A DNA stretch of 64,000 nt from Verrucomicrobiaceae bacterium (GCA_015075365.1 JABTUN010000002.1:1178001-1242000); one strand, 5' to 3'; positions 8,805 through 17,499 are shown, counted from the stretch's first letter. Numbers and translations are program-made. Notes: generated by a model from the sequence alone, not told the origin.

Positions 8805-8878
8805 GATACGAAGGGGTTTCAGGGCATTTTACGGCATTTTGCCGCTTGGCAGCGCAGACCACGGGAATACCTTCCGCC

Positions 8879-9430
8879 ATGAGCACGCGCACCTGGTTTC
8901 TTCACAAAGCATCGGACAAGGAAGTCTTCGGCCCCACGGACCTCGAAACACTGCAAAGCTGGGCTTCCGAGGCCAAAATCTCCCCGCTCGACAAAATCTC
9001 CCCCGACAGCCGCCAGACCTGGATGCGCGCGCCCATGGTCCCGGAACTGCAAATGGACCACCTCATCCAGATGCCGGACAACTACCTCTACGGCCCCACG
9101 AATGTCGCCACGGTCCAGGAATTCCTGGCCACGGGTGAGATCGACGAAAACGTGACCATCATCAACTGCCTGGACAATTCCGAGTCACGCCTGGCGGACC
9201 TGGCGTGGTTCCAGGCCAGCCCTCATCACATGCGCAGCGCCGCCACGACCTTCATCGGCACCCAGTGGCCGGATGAAAAAACCGGCATCACCGACGAGGC
9301 CGCGCAACGCCGCATCGCCGCGCTGGAGCGGCAGACGATGGAGCTCCAGCGCGCCCTGGACGAATGGCAGCAGGCCTACTTGCGGCTCAAACAGCAGTTC
9401 GTCGAATCTGTGGGCCGTGATCCCCATTGA
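8879..9430 (+). CDS. GYF_2 (DUF4339)-type protein with coiled-coil tail
   Basis: 183 residues from the ATG at 8879. The N-terminus (WFLHKASDKEVFGPTDLETLQSW) matches the GYF_2 pattern, and a second related unit follows (NYLYGPTNVATVQEFLATGEI). The C-terminal 45 residues (IAALERQTMELQRALDEWQQ) form a predicted coiled coil. Such proteins are usually peptide-binding adaptors. It overlaps clpS by 14 bp and is probably co-transcribed, so a link to proteolysis targeting is possible but unproven. Confidence 0.7.
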   Translation: MSTRTWFLHKASDKEVFGPTDLETLQSWASEAKISPLDKISPDSRQTWMRAPMVPELQMDHLIQMPDNYLYGPTNVATVQEFLATGEIDENVTIINCLDNSESRLADLAWFQASPHHMRSAATTFIGTQWPDEKTGITDEAAQRRIAALERQTMELQRALDEWQQAYLRLKQQFVESVGRDPH

Positions 9431-9797
9431 GCATCCAGTGACCATCCCCTTGTCATCCCCGAGAAATGCCGCCATCACCGCCCCGCCTCCCAAACGGCAG
9501 GTGGAGCAGTCGAAACCGCTGCCCAGGCAGGAGCCACCCTGGCATGTGATCCTGCTCGACGACAACGAGCACACTTTCCGCTACGTCGTGGAGATGCTGG
9601 AGGACATTTTCGGCCACAGCATCGAAACCGGCTTCAAAATGGCTGAGGAAGTGCATGAAAACGGCCGCGTCATCGTCGCCACCGTTCACAAAGAGCTTGC
9701 CGAACTGCGCCAGCAGCAGATCCACGAATACAAGCCGCGGCAGCCCTACGGCGACTGCAAAGGCCAGATGCGCAGCGTGATCGAGCCGTCCGAGTGA
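9417..9797 (+). CDS. clpS: ATP-dependent Clp protease adaptor ClpS
   Basis: 126 residues from a GTG at 9417, the only reasonable start because no ATG precedes the conserved domain. The core (about 40-115) shows WHVILLDDNEHTFRYVVEML, EEVHENGRVIVATVHKELAE and the final strand before the C-terminus. This is the ClpS fold that delivers N-degron substrates to ClpAP. The N-terminal 38 residues are a Pro-rich extension like the flexible ClpS tail. It starts inside the end of the GYF_2 gene. No clpA is visible nearby. Confidence 0.9.
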   Translation: MIPIEHPVTIPLSSPRNAAITAPPPKRQVEQSKPLPRQEPPWHVILLDDNEHTFRYVVEMLEDIFGHSIETGFKMAEEVHENGRVIVATVHKELAELRQQQIHEYKPRQPYGDCKGQMRSVIEPSE

Positions 9798-9809
9798 GCG
9801 CGGACTCTC

Positions 9810-11258
9810 TCACGCGATGATGTCGCGCAGCACATTTCCATGCACATCGGTGAGCCGAAGATCGCGGCCGCCGAAACGGTAGGTGAGCTTCTCGTGATCG
9901 AGGCCCATCAGATGCAGGACGGTGGCCCAGAGGTCATAGACGGTGCAGACGTTTTCGGTGGCGTTGTAGCCGAACTCATCCGTAGCGCCGTAGATGTGCC
10001 CGCCTTTGACTCCGCCGCCGGCCATCCAGACGGTGAAGCCGTAGGGATTGTGATCGCGGCCATTGGTGCCTTGGGCGAAGGGCGTGCGGCCGAATTCGCC
10101 GGCCCAGACGATGAGGGTGCTGTCGAGCAGGCCGCGGGCTTTGAGGTCCTTGATGAGCGCGGCGATGGGCTGGTCGATCTGGTTTGCCATCTTGCCGTGA
10201 CCCTCTTTGATCGCGCCGTGATGGTCCCAAGGATTGGCCGCATTGCCGCCGCCGAGGTTGTAGGCCAGCGTGCTGAGCTCGATGAAGCGCACGCCCCGTT
10301 CGACGAGTCGGCGGGCGAGGAGGCACTGGCGGGCGTAGGCGGCTTTTTTCGGCTCGGGATCGTCGAGGCCGTAGAGCTTCTTCGTTGCTTCAGTCTCGCC
10401 GGAGATGTCGCAGAGGTCGGGCACGGCGGCCTGCATGCGCCAGGCCATCTCGTAGTTCGAAATGGCGGCTTCGATGTGCGTGTCGTGCTGCGTGGTGCTG
10501 GCAAAGCGCTGGTCCATCGCGCCGATGAAGTCGAGCTGGCGGCGCTGGAGGTCGTGCGGCTGACGTGGGCGGATGTTGGCGACGGCTTCGGCTTCGTCGG
10601 CCTTCACGATGCTGGCCTGATGCTGCGCGGGCAGGAAGCCATTGCTGAAAAGACCGACGCCACCGTGCGGCGTGGCCGCGCCGCCGCTTTGCAGCACGAC
10701 GTAGCCGGGGAGATCGTGTGATTCGCTGCCGAGGCCGTAGCTCGTCCATGCACCGGCGCTGGGGAAGCCGAGGAAGGGAAAGCCGGAGTGCATGAAGAAG
10801 TTCCCCTGCGCATGCTCGCTGAACTTCGCGGTCATGCTGCGGAGCTGGCAGATGTCGTCGATCACGCCGCCGATCTGCGGAAAGAGGTCGCTCACCTCGA
10901 TGCCGGACTGGCCGTAGGGTTTGAAGTCCCAGTGCGAGGGCTGGACGGTGCCGTTGTTGTTGAACTGCGTCTTCTTCACCGCCACCGGCATCGGTTTTCC
11001 CTCGAACTTCTTAAGCATCGGCTTGTGATCGAAGGAATCGACGTGGGACACGCCGCCGCTCATGTAGAGGAAGATGACGCTGCGTGCTTTCGGCGCGAAA
11101 CGCTTGGCACGATGGACGAGTGCGGCTTGGGCGTCTTCTTGCATGAGGCCAGCGAGGGCAGCCATGCCGAAGCCGCTGGAGGCGCGGGAGAGGAGGGCGC
11201 GGCGGGAAACGTTCCCTGTTCTCAGTTCTCGGTTCTCGGTTCTCAGTTTACGAGTCAT
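9810..11258 (-). CDS. DUF1501 secreted sulfatase-fold protein
   Basis: 482 residues from the ATG at 11258. A twin-arginine signal (SRRALLSRASSGFGMAALAG, about 18-37) is followed by the DUF1501 domain with YMSGGVSHVDSFDHKP near the start and WAGEFGRTPFAQG, GRDHNPYGFTVWMAGGG toward the end. DUF1501 proteins are exported, often Tat-dependent, and are typically encoded beside DUF1549/DUF1553 proteins, as here (11686-15465). Exact chemistry is not established. The first residues (RTENRELRTGN) derive from a GTTCTC-type repeat at 11213-11251 rather than from ancestral coding sequence. The four-helix-bundle gene ends 11 bp inside this gene's start. Confidence 0.88.
   Translation of the reverse strand: MTRKLRTENRELRTGNVSRRALLSRASSGFGMAALAGLMQEDAQAALVHRAKRFAPKARSVIFLYMSGGVSHVDSFDHKPMLKKFEGKPMPVAVKKTQFNNNGTVQPSHWDFKPYGQSGIEVSDLFPQIGGVIDDICQLRSMTAKFSEHAQGNFFMHSGFPFLGFPSAGAWTSYGLGSESHDLPGYVVLQSGGAATPHGGVGLFSNGFLPAQHQASIVKADEAEAVANIRPRQPHDLQRRQLDFIGAMDQRFASTTQHDTHIEAAISNYEMAWRMQAAVPDLCDISGETEATKKLYGLDDPEPKKAAYARQCLLARRLVERGVRFIELSTLAYNLGGGNAANPWDHHGAIKEGHGKMANQIDQPIAALIKDLKARGLLDSTLIVWAGEFGRTPFAQGTNGRDHNPYGFTVWMAGGGVKGGHIYGATDEFGYNATENVCTVYDLWATVLHLMGLDHEKLTYRFGGRDLRLTDVHGNVLRDIIA
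11213..11251. repeat. GTTCTC-type phased repeat, left flank of four-helix-bundle gene
   Basis: A run of near-identical 7-mers (GTTCTCA, GTTCTCG, GTTCTCG, GTTCTCA) spans the DUF1501 start codon region. The matching run at 11651-11682 is in inverted orientation, and a third run lies inside the PSD1 gene at 14118-14152. Confidence 0.8.
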
Positions 11259-11640
11259 AGGTGCTTGGGCGACGGTCGAGGTGTTTGGACAGGTAATTGA
11301 TGAAGGCACCGATCTTGTTTCGAGTGAGGTTGGCCTGCGCATAGAGCGCATCGAATTGATCCGTGGTGCAGTATCTCTGATCGAGGCAGCGGTAGAGCTG
11401 GCTTTGGAGTTCCGAGCAAGAACGTTTCGCGTATTGGAGGAAACGAATGAATTCTCTGTTGGTGCCGCCATCAAATCCCTCGGCAATGTTATCCATGATA
11501 GAACCTGATGAACGGATCATCTGGTCTTTGAGGGAGAAATCTTTCCCCAAACCACTTGAGGCGACGAGTGCATAGACCGCTCCACAGACCTCTCTGGCGA
11601 TCTGCCAAGCTTCGATGTCTTCAAAACGCTCGATTTTCAT
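11248..11640 (-). CDS. Four-helix-bundle (S23/IVP family) protein
   Basis: 130 residues. It starts MKIERFEDIEAWQIAREV, has the central FSLKDQMIRSSGSIMDNIAEGF block that defines the S23/intervening-sequence four-helix-bundle family, then FLQYAKRSCSELQSQL. The family is encoded in 23S rRNA intervening sequences and includes the diversity-generating retroelement accessory Avd; chromosomal copies have no firm function. The gene interrupts the usual DUF1501/PSD1 neighbourhood and is bounded by inverted GTTCTC-type repeats, which suggests it arrived as a cassette. No reverse transcriptase is visible. Confidence 0.88.
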   Translation of the reverse strand: MKIERFEDIEAWQIAREVCGAVYALVASSGLGKDFSLKDQMIRSSGSIMDNIAEGFDGGTNREFIRFLQYAKRSCSELQSQLYRCLDQRYCTTDQFDALYAQANLTRNKIGAFINYLSKHLDRRPSTYDS

Positions 11641-11650
11641 ATGGAAGTTT

Positions 11651-11682
11651 GGAAACAGAGAACTGAAAACAGAGAACCGGCC
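11651..11682. repeat. GAGAAC-type phased repeat, right flank of four-helix-bundle gene
   Basis: Repeat units ACAGAGAACTGAAA and ACAGAGAACC form the inverse of the run at 11213-11251. The segment fills most of the 45-bp gap between the four-helix-bundle gene and the PSD1 gene end. Confidence 0.75.
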
Positions 11683-11685
11683 AAC

Positions 11686-14600
11686 CTAGCGAAGATAGAT
11701 GAACTCTTTGAGGTTGATCAGCGACTGCGCGAGGCTGGTCCATGCTTGGACTTTCGGGGAGTCAGTGCTCGTTGCTGTGCGAGCGGCTTCGAGGGTTTGA
11801 TTCAGAGTGTCGCGTTGCGATTGAAGAGCATAGAGTTGCTGGCGCTGAGGCTCCGTGAGGGCGGTGAGGATGTCGGATTCGCGAAGGGTGTTGGCTTCGA
11901 TGGTGGCGGTTTTGGCGATCTCCTCGGGGGTGAGGGCGCGGTCGTAGAGGCGGGCGCGGTAGAGGCGACCGCGGAGGCCGTGGTTGCCGGTGGGTTTGGC
12001 GTGGCGGCAGCCGAGGAGGACCTGGCTTTGGTCGGGCTCGAAGGTGGCACCAGGGGCTTTGCGGTAGGTGCGGCCGTAGGGTTGGCCATCGCGGTAGCCG
12101 CGGATGGTGCCATCGGCTTGATAGACGACGGCGACATGCACGGGACGTGTGGCGGCCTCGGTCTCGGCGGGGCCTTCGAAGAGTTCGCTGCGCTCGAAGA
12201 AGTTGCTGCCAGCAACCCAGTGCGCGGGTGTTTTTTCGGCGAAGACGAGTGAATCGAACAAGCCACCATCTTTGTGCTGCACGGTGATGACGCCGCCGCC
12301 TTGCTGTTTGAGGTCATCGAGCTGCACCCAGGCTTCGAGGGTCTTCGCGGTGAGTGTTTTTGGCAGCGAACCGCTTTCGGCCATGGACTGGCCATCGACG
12401 ACGAGGGCTCCGTTTTCGAGGCGGGCATTGCCGGTGAGCTTGAGCGGCAGTTTACCATGGGTGTCGTTGAGGTCATCGAAGGTCCATTCGGCAAGTGGGG
12501 AAGGGACGGAAGAGACTGAAGTGACGGAAGGACGAGCTTGGAGGAGTTTTTGGCGGGCGGGCTCGAGGATGGCGCTGATTTGGCGATTGAGGGCGGCGAG
12601 TTGGTTTTCTTGTTGGGAGAGCTTTTGGGCTTGTTCGGCGCTTTCGGCTTGGAGGGAGGTCAGGTAGGCCTGGCTTTGTTGGATCTCGTCGTCGGTGGCT
12701 TCGCGGGAAAAAGCTTCGCGGAACATCTGGCGGATGCGGAGGTCGTCGGGGCGATCTTTATCGTCGTTGATCGTGCGCAGAGCCCAACTGCGTGCCCAGT
12801 CGATGACGTTGGGATCGTTGAGCAAGGTCAGCGATTGCGCGGGGACGTTGGTGGAGTCGCGCTTGCCGCGAGTGGCGAAGGGCACGGGGGCATCGAAGGT
12901 GGTGAGGAAGGGCGGAAGTGAGTTGCGGATGACTTTGACGTAGATGCTGCGTCGCTCATCGCCGCTGCCGACGGATTCGCCGTAGAGGGTGGGATCGAGT
13001 CTGCCGGAGAGGGTGACGATGGAATCGCGGATGGCCTCGGCTTCGAGGCGGCGGGTGCTCCAGTGGCTGAGGAGCTTGTTTTCGGGATCGGTGGCGTTGT
13101 TGCCGGAGGCGCGCTGGAAGGTCTTCGACATCAACATGTCGCGCAGCAGGCTTTTGATGCTGCCGCCGGAGTCGATGAAGCGCTGGGCGAGGAAGTCGAG
13201 CAGTTCAGGATGCGTCGGGAGATCACCGAGTTTGCCGAAGTTATCGACGCTGGCGACGATTCCGCGACCAAAGACGTGATGCCAGAGGCGGTTCACGATG
13301 ACGCGGGCGGTGAGCGGGTTGTTTCTCATGTCCGCCATGCGCTCGGCGAATTCGAGTCGGCCGCTTTGTTTGGTGGAGAAGGGCGTTGGGTCCAGCGCTT
13401 CGAGAAAACGACGCGAAACGAGCTCGGCGGGCTGTTTGTGGTCGCCACGGACGAAGAGCGGTGCGTCTTTGGCATCGGCTTCGATGACGCCAGGGACGCG
13501 GGTGGGCAGGGGGAGTTTGGCTTCGAGGTCGCGGTAGCGCTGGAGTAATGGAGTGATGGAGTCGAGGGAGAGCTGTTTGGATTGGATGAGGGCGTCGAGG
13601 GCTTCGGCGTCGGCATCGGTGAGGGTGTTGGATTGCCAGGCGGTGATGAGTTGGCGAGGCGATGCTTTGGAAGGAGTTGGAGCGGGGGGCGGTGTGGCGT
13701 CTTTGGTGATGACGGCGTCGTTGAGGATGAACCACGACGGCGAGTCCGCTTTGTATTCGGCGGGCATGTCGGCGGCGGTGGTGAGCTGGAGGAAGATTTC
13801 GTCGCCCTTCCAGAATTCGAGGTCGAGGCTGCGCCAGCTGAGTTTTTCGTCTTTGGCGTCTTTGAGCTCGATGGCCTTGTGAATGGTGCCGGTGCGCGGG
13901 TAGTTCTGCACGACGTATTTGGCCTTAACACCGCCGTTTCCAGCGACGCGGAACCAGAGCGTGCCGCCGGGATTCTCGAAGCGGTCGGTGAAGAGGACGG
14001 CGCGGTCTTTTTGCGTGAGGGTGTTCGAGAGGTAGCCGCTGGGGTGGATGCGGAGGGTGTTGTCGTGGAGGGTGAATTCGCCGGGTTTGGAGTGGGGGAG
14101 GCCGTGGAAAACAAAGTTCGCGGTTCGCGGTTCTCGGTTCTCTGTTTTGCTCGGAGCGGTGGTTTGAGGGAGCTTTGAGAGCCAGGCGGTGATGAGAGTG
14201 GTTTTGATCTCGGTTTTGAGTTTTTGGAGTTCGGCGCGGATGGCATCGCCGGTGCCGGGGGCGTTGGCGTCGATGACGGCGGGGTGGGTGCTGGTGAAGA
14301 TGCCGTAGAGGGCGTAGAAGTCGGTCTGGCTGATGGCGTCGAACTTGTGGTTGTGGCAGCGGGCGCAGCTCACGGTGAGGGCCTGGAAGGCCTTCGTGAC
14401 GGTGTCGATCTGGTTGTCGGTGAAGGTGACCATCTCATCGAGCGAATCGACCGGCGAGAAGCCATGCAGCACCATGCGAAGCTGCGCGATGCCGATGGCG
14501 CTTTCGTTGAGGCCGTTCTTGAGGCGTGGTTTTGGAAGCAAGTCTCCGGCGATGGCTTCTTTGATGAGCTGAGGATACGGCACATCGTCGTTGAAGGCAC

Positions 14601-15465
14601 GGATGAGGTAGTCGCGGTAACGGTAGGCGTAGGGGATGGCGGGATCTCCTTCGGAGCCGTAGGACTCGGCGTAGCGGACCCAGTCCATGAAGTGGCGGGC
14701 CCATTTTTCTCCGTAGGCGGGGGAGTCTAAGAGAGCGTTGATTTGGTCTGACGGGTCGGACTTGTCGGACAAGTCCGACGGTGGAAGGCCGGTGAGGATG
14801 TAGCTGATGCGGCGAGCGAGCGTGGCGGCATCCGCAGGAGGGGCAGCGGGGATGTTTTGTTTTTTCAGCTCGGCGTCGATGAAGTCATCGATGGTTTTCA
14901 GCTTTGAGTTTTGAGCTTTGATCGGTTGAAACGCCCACCACTCGTTTTTCCGGCGAGCGAGGGTGGCAGACCAGGCTGTTTCCTTTTCGATTTGTTCTTT
15001 GCTCGGCGGGGCATCGCGGGGATCGGGAGCGCCTTCGCGGATCCATTGCTCGAAGTCGGCGAGGGCCTTGGCGTCGAGCTTGGCGCCGTTTTTGGGCATC
15101 TTGAGGTCTTCGTGCTCGTGTTTGAGCGTTTGGAGGAGGAGGGAGTTTTGCGGGTCGCCGGGCTTGATGGTGTCGCCGGAGTCGCCGCCGGCTTGCCAGC
15201 CGGGGCGGGAGTCGAGGACGAGGCCACCTTTTTGCTTGGTGGCGGTGCTGTGGCATTCGTAGCACTCCTGCGCGAGGATGGGGCGGATGCGGGACTCGAA
15301 GAAGTCGAGTTGTTGAGGTGTCGGTGCAGCACTTAAGTGGCCAGCAGAGAGCCCAAGGATCGCAAAGAGTTGGCAAGAAAATTTTGGGGCAAGAAAATTA
15401 GAAGATGAGAGTTCGGACAAATTTTCTTGCCCATGAATCTTCTTGCCAAAGAAACGGATTTTCAT
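11686..15465 (-). CDS. PSD1-type secreted cytochrome (PSCyt1-DUF1549-DUF1553) with LamG domain
   Basis: 1259 residues. A signal region is followed by a cytochrome c-like domain with heme motif CYECH (68-72), a DUF1549 domain (about 185-400), an inserted beta-rich segment (about 450-590), a DUF1553/PSD1 domain (about 680-960) and a LamG-like domain (about 1010-1170), ending in a short helical tail. These proteins are PVC hallmarks, exported, and thought to act on polysaccharide-derived substrates with redox chemistry. A GGAGG sits 13 bases before the ATG, which overlaps the IclR TGA (ATGA). Two repeat elements are carried in frame: an inverted repeat encoding part of the leader (15371-15448) and a GTTCTC run near residue 442. 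Confidence 0.9.
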   Translation of the reverse strand: MKIRFFGKKIHGQENLSELSSSNFLAPKFSCQLFAILGLSAGHLSAAPTPQQLDFFESRIRPILAQECYECHSTATKQKGGLVLDSRPGWQAGGDSGDTIKPGDPQNSLLLQTLKHEHEDLKMPKNGAKLDAKALADFEQWIREGAPDPRDAPPSKEQIEKETAWSATLARRKNEWWAFQPIKAQNSKLKTIDDFIDAELKKQNIPAAPPADAATLARRISYILTGLPPSDLSDKSDPSDQINALLDSPAYGEKWARHFMDWVRYAESYGSEGDPAIPYAYRYRDYLIRAFNDDVPYPQLIKEAIAGDLLPKPRLKNGLNESAIGIAQLRMVLHGFSPVDSLDEMVTFTDNQIDTVTKAFQALTVSCARCHNHKFDAISQTDFYALYGIFTSTHPAVIDANAPGTGDAIRAELQKLKTEIKTTLITAWLSKLPQTTAPSKTENREPRTANFVFHGLPHSKPGEFTLHDNTLRIHPSGYLSNTLTQKDRAVLFTDRFENPGGTLWFRVAGNGGVKAKYVVQNYPRTGTIHKAIELKDAKDEKLSWRSLDLEFWKGDEIFLQLTTAADMPAEYKADSPSWFILNDAVITKDATPPPAPTPSKASPRQLITAWQSNTLTDADAEALDALIQSKQLSLDSITPLLQRYRDLEAKLPLPTRVPGVIEADAKDAPLFVRGDHKQPAELVSRRFLEALDPTPFSTKQSGRLEFAERMADMRNNPLTARVIVNRLWHHVFGRGIVASVDNFGKLGDLPTHPELLDFLAQRFIDSGGSIKSLLRDMLMSKTFQRASGNNATDPENKLLSHWSTRRLEAEAIRDSIVTLSGRLDPTLYGESVGSGDERRSIYVKVIRNSLPPFLTTFDAPVPFATRGKRDSTNVPAQSLTLLNDPNVIDWARSWALRTINDDKDRPDDLRIRQMFREAFSREATDDEIQQSQAYLTSLQAESAEQAQKLSQQENQLAALNRQISAILEPARQKLLQARPSVTSVSSVPSPLAEWTFDDLNDTHGKLPLKLTGNARLENGALVVDGQSMAESGSLPKTLTAKTLEAWVQLDDLKQQGGGVITVQHKDGGLFDSLVFAEKTPAHWVAGSNFFERSELFEGPAETEAATRPVHVAVVYQADGTIRGYRDGQPYGRTYRKAPGATFEPDQSQVLLGCRHAKPTGNHGLRGRLYRARLYDRALTPEEIAKTATIEANTLRESDILTALTEPQRQQLYALQSQRDTLNQTLEAARTATSTDSPKVQAWTSLAQSLINLKEFIYLR
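14118..14152. repeat. GTTCTC-type repeat in frame inside PSD1 gene
   Basis: A run of GGTTCGC, GGTTCTC, GGTTCTC, TGTTTTG units matches the repeats flanking the four-helix-bundle gene. On the coding strand it adds KTENREPRTANF between the DUF1549 domain and the beta-rich insert without breaking the frame. Confidence 0.75.
15371..15448. repeat. Nested inverted repeat at 5' end of PSD1 gene
   Basis: Inner perfect 13-bp arms GGGCAAGAAAATT (15387-15399) and AATTTTCTTGCCC (15420-15432). Outer perfect 8-bp arms TGGCAAGA (15371-15378) and TCTTGCCA (15441-15448). It codes for residues about 7-31 of the PSD1 protein, just before its signal-peptide hydrophobic core. Confidence 0.75.
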
Positions 15466-16247
15466 GCCAGGAGCCTCCGGGTGATGGTTTCAGCGGCTTG
15501 GATGCAGAGGTGGCCGAGTTTTTCGAATTGGTCGCGTTTCAGACGGAAGCTTGGGGCCATGACGGTGACGGCGGCGACGGGGTAACGATACTCATCGAGC
15601 ACGGCGGCGGCGGCGCAGTGGATGCCTTCGAGGCCTTCGGCGAGGTCGGTAGCGTAGCCGCGTTTGCGGGTTTTGGTGAGATCCGCTTCGAGGGCACTGC
15701 GCGTGGCGAGGGTGGTCGTCGTGTATTGTTTGAGCTTCACGTTCGCGAAGAAGGCATCGAGTTCAGCAGGCGGCAGATGCGCGAGCACGGCTTTGCCGGG
15801 GGCGCAGGAATACATGGGCACTTGCAGGCCGACGGTGCTGCTGACTTTGATCGGCTGGCTGGAGATGCACTGCTCCAGCACGGTCATCTTGTGATTCACG
15901 CTGGTGAGGAGCTGCGTGGTCTCGCCGGAGGCATCGCGGAGCCATTTGAGGGATTCGAGGGCGCAGACGACGAGGCTCTTTTCGCGCACTTGAGGGCGGG
16001 AGAGGTCGAAGAGCTTGTTCGTGAGCACGAAGCGCTTGTCGTCCTCACGGCGCTGGAGGTAGCCGCGGCTGTGCAGGGTGCCGGTGATGCGGAAGACGGA
16101 GTTGACCGGCAGGTCGAGCTCGCGGGCGATCTCGGTGAGGCTCAGCCCGGCGCGATGCCGGCCGAGGAGTTCGAGGATGGCCAGCGTGCGCTCGGTGCCG
16201 GGCGCGAGCGAGTCATCGGTGATGGGAATGGAGGCTTCTTGGAGCAT
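15462..16247 (-). CDS. IclR family transcriptional regulator
   Basis: 261 residues. The N-terminal winged helix-turn-helix (about 12-72) shows TERTLAILELLGRH, GLSLTEIARELDLPVNSVFR and LHSRGYLQRRED. The C-terminal effector domain (about 85-255) includes PMYSCAPGKAVLAHLP and YATDLAEGLEGIHCAAA. Its stop overlaps the PSD1 ATG, so it is co-transcribed with that gene and probably controls it, in line with IclR control of sugar and aromatic catabolism. Effector unknown. Confidence 0.92.
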   Translation of the reverse strand: MLQEASIPITDDSLAPGTERTLAILELLGRHRAGLSLTEIARELDLPVNSVFRITGTLHSRGYLQRREDDKRFVLTNKLFDLSRPQVREKSLVVCALESLKWLRDASGETTQLLTSVNHKMTVLEQCISSQPIKVSSTVGLQVPMYSCAPGKAVLAHLPPAELDAFFANVKLKQYTTTTLATRSALEADLTKTRKRGYATDLAEGLEGIHCAAAAVLDEYRYPVAAVTVMAPSFRLKRDQFEKLGHLCIQAAETITRRLLA

Positions 16248-16351
16248 TCTAAATCCAGAAACGCTTCCAGATTTGGAAAACTATCGGTCAATCTTGACCT
16301 CGCGGCTCATCGCATTTGCAATCCGGCCTCTCTCCCGCATTCTGCGCGCAC

Positions 16352-16783
16352 ATGGCTCAAGAAACAGACCTCACCTTGCTCGGAAGATCGGAAAACCGCC
16401 TGCCGGCATCGCCGGATGTGGCGGTGCTGGAAACGTTTCCCAATCGCACGCCGGGACGCAATTACCGCATCCATCTCAGCGCACCGGAATTCAGCTCAAT
16501 CTGCCCCGTCACCGGCCAGCCGGACAGCGCGCACCTCGAAATCTACTACATCCCCGATGCGAAGTGCGTGGAGACGAAGTCGCTCAAGTTTTACCTCGCC
16601 TCGTATCGCAATCACGCTGCCTTCAACGAGGCGATCGTGAACCGCGTGCTCGATGACATCGTGAAAGCCTGCGCGCCAAAGCAGGTCGTGGTGCGCGGGA
16701 AATTCGGCGCACGTGGCGGCATCCAGCTCACCTGCGAGGCCCGCTTTCCTGATCTCGACGAAACGCTGCGCCTGCCGGAATGA
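16352..16783 (+). CDS. queF: NADPH-dependent 7-cyano-7-deazaguanine reductase QueF
   Basis: 143 residues from the ATG at 16352, the short QueF type. Catalytic Cys51 and Asp58 lie in SSICPVTGQPD, and the family motif appears as ETKSLKFYLASYRNH. It reduces preQ0 to preQ1 in queuosine synthesis. Its stop overlaps the queC ATG (ATGA). The 104-bp upstream gap holds no riboswitch I can recognise. Confidence 0.93.
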   Translation: MAQETDLTLLGRSENRLPASPDVAVLETFPNRTPGRNYRIHLSAPEFSSICPVTGQPDSAHLEIYYIPDAKCVETKSLKFYLASYRNHAAFNEAIVNRVLDDIVKACAPKQVVVRGKFGARGGIQLTCEARFPDLDETLRLPE

Positions 16784-17433
16784 AAACGCTCGTGCTGCTT
16801 TCCGGCGGAATGGACTCTGTGACCGCGCTGCACTGGGCGCGGTCGGAACACGAGGTCGTGGGCGCGGTGAGCTTCGACTACGGCGCGAAGCACAATCACC
16901 GCGAGATTCCGCTGGCGGCGTGGCATTGCGGTGAGTCGGGCGTGCACCACGATGTGATCGAGCTCGACTTTGTGAACCGGCTTTTTGCCTCCGATTTGCT
17001 CAAAAGCGGAGGCGAGGTGCCTGAAGGCCACTACGCCGACGAAAACATGAAAAAGACCGTGGTTCCGTTCCGCAACGGCATCATGCTGGCGATTGCATGT
17101 GGCATCGCAGAGAGTCGCGGAGCCGGGGCGCTGGTGATCGCGGCGCACGCGGGTGATCACACGATTTATCCCGACTGTCGCGAGCCGTTCATGCATGGCA
17201 TGGCCGCCGCGATGCGGGAGGGCACCTACGCGCGCATCGAATTGCTGCGTCCGTTCATCCATCTCGACAAAGCGGGCATCGCGAAGCTTGGCGCGTCGCT
17301 CGGTGTCGATTACGGCAAGACCTGGTCCTGCTACAAAGGCGGCGAGCTGCACTGCGGCAAGTGCGGCACCTGCGTGGAGCGCATCGAGGCGTTTGAACTA
17401 GCTGGGATCGAAGACCCAACCGTTTACGAGTGA
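16780..17433 (+). CDS. queC: 7-cyano-7-deazaguanine synthase QueC
   Basis: 217 residues. The PP-loop LSGGMDSVTALHWA starts at about residue 7, and a C-terminal zinc site is built from cysteines in SCYKGGELHCGKCGTCVERI. It converts 7-carboxy-7-deazaguanine to preQ0 using ATP and ammonia, the step before QueF. It is translationally coupled to queF. queD and queE are not in the window. Confidence 0.94.
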   Translation: MKTLVLLSGGMDSVTALHWARSEHEVVGAVSFDYGAKHNHREIPLAAWHCGESGVHHDVIELDFVNRLFASDLLKSGGEVPEGHYADENMKKTVVPFRNGIMLAIACGIAESRGAGALVIAAHAGDHTIYPDCREPFMHGMAAAMREGTYARIELLRPFIHLDKAGIAKLGASLGVDYGKTWSCYKGGELHCGKCGTCVERIEAFELAGIEDPTVYE

Positions 17434-17448
17434 TCCCGATGGAAAAGT

Positions 17449-17474
17449 GAAGGCAGCGTCGAGACGCTGCCTTC
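17449..17474. terminator. Candidate bidirectional hairpin between queC and fba
   Basis: Perfect 11-bp inverted repeat GAAGGCAGCGT / ACGCTGCCTTC with loop CGAG, placed between two convergent genes. No T-run follows on either side, so it may be a factor-dependent terminator or a REP-type repeat. Confidence 0.5.
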
Positions 17475-17499
17475 CGGGATAAGATCAGGTGATGGACAC

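Noticed and set aside
9810..11486. Longer DUF1501 protein beginning at 11486
   Set aside because: The extra 76 residues lie antisense-free but inside the four-helix-bundle gene in another frame; the ATG at 11258 directly precedes the twin-arginine signal.
16248..16351. preQ1 riboswitch ahead of queF
   Set aside because: No stem with the expected A-rich tail and conserved loop could be drawn in the 104-bp gap.
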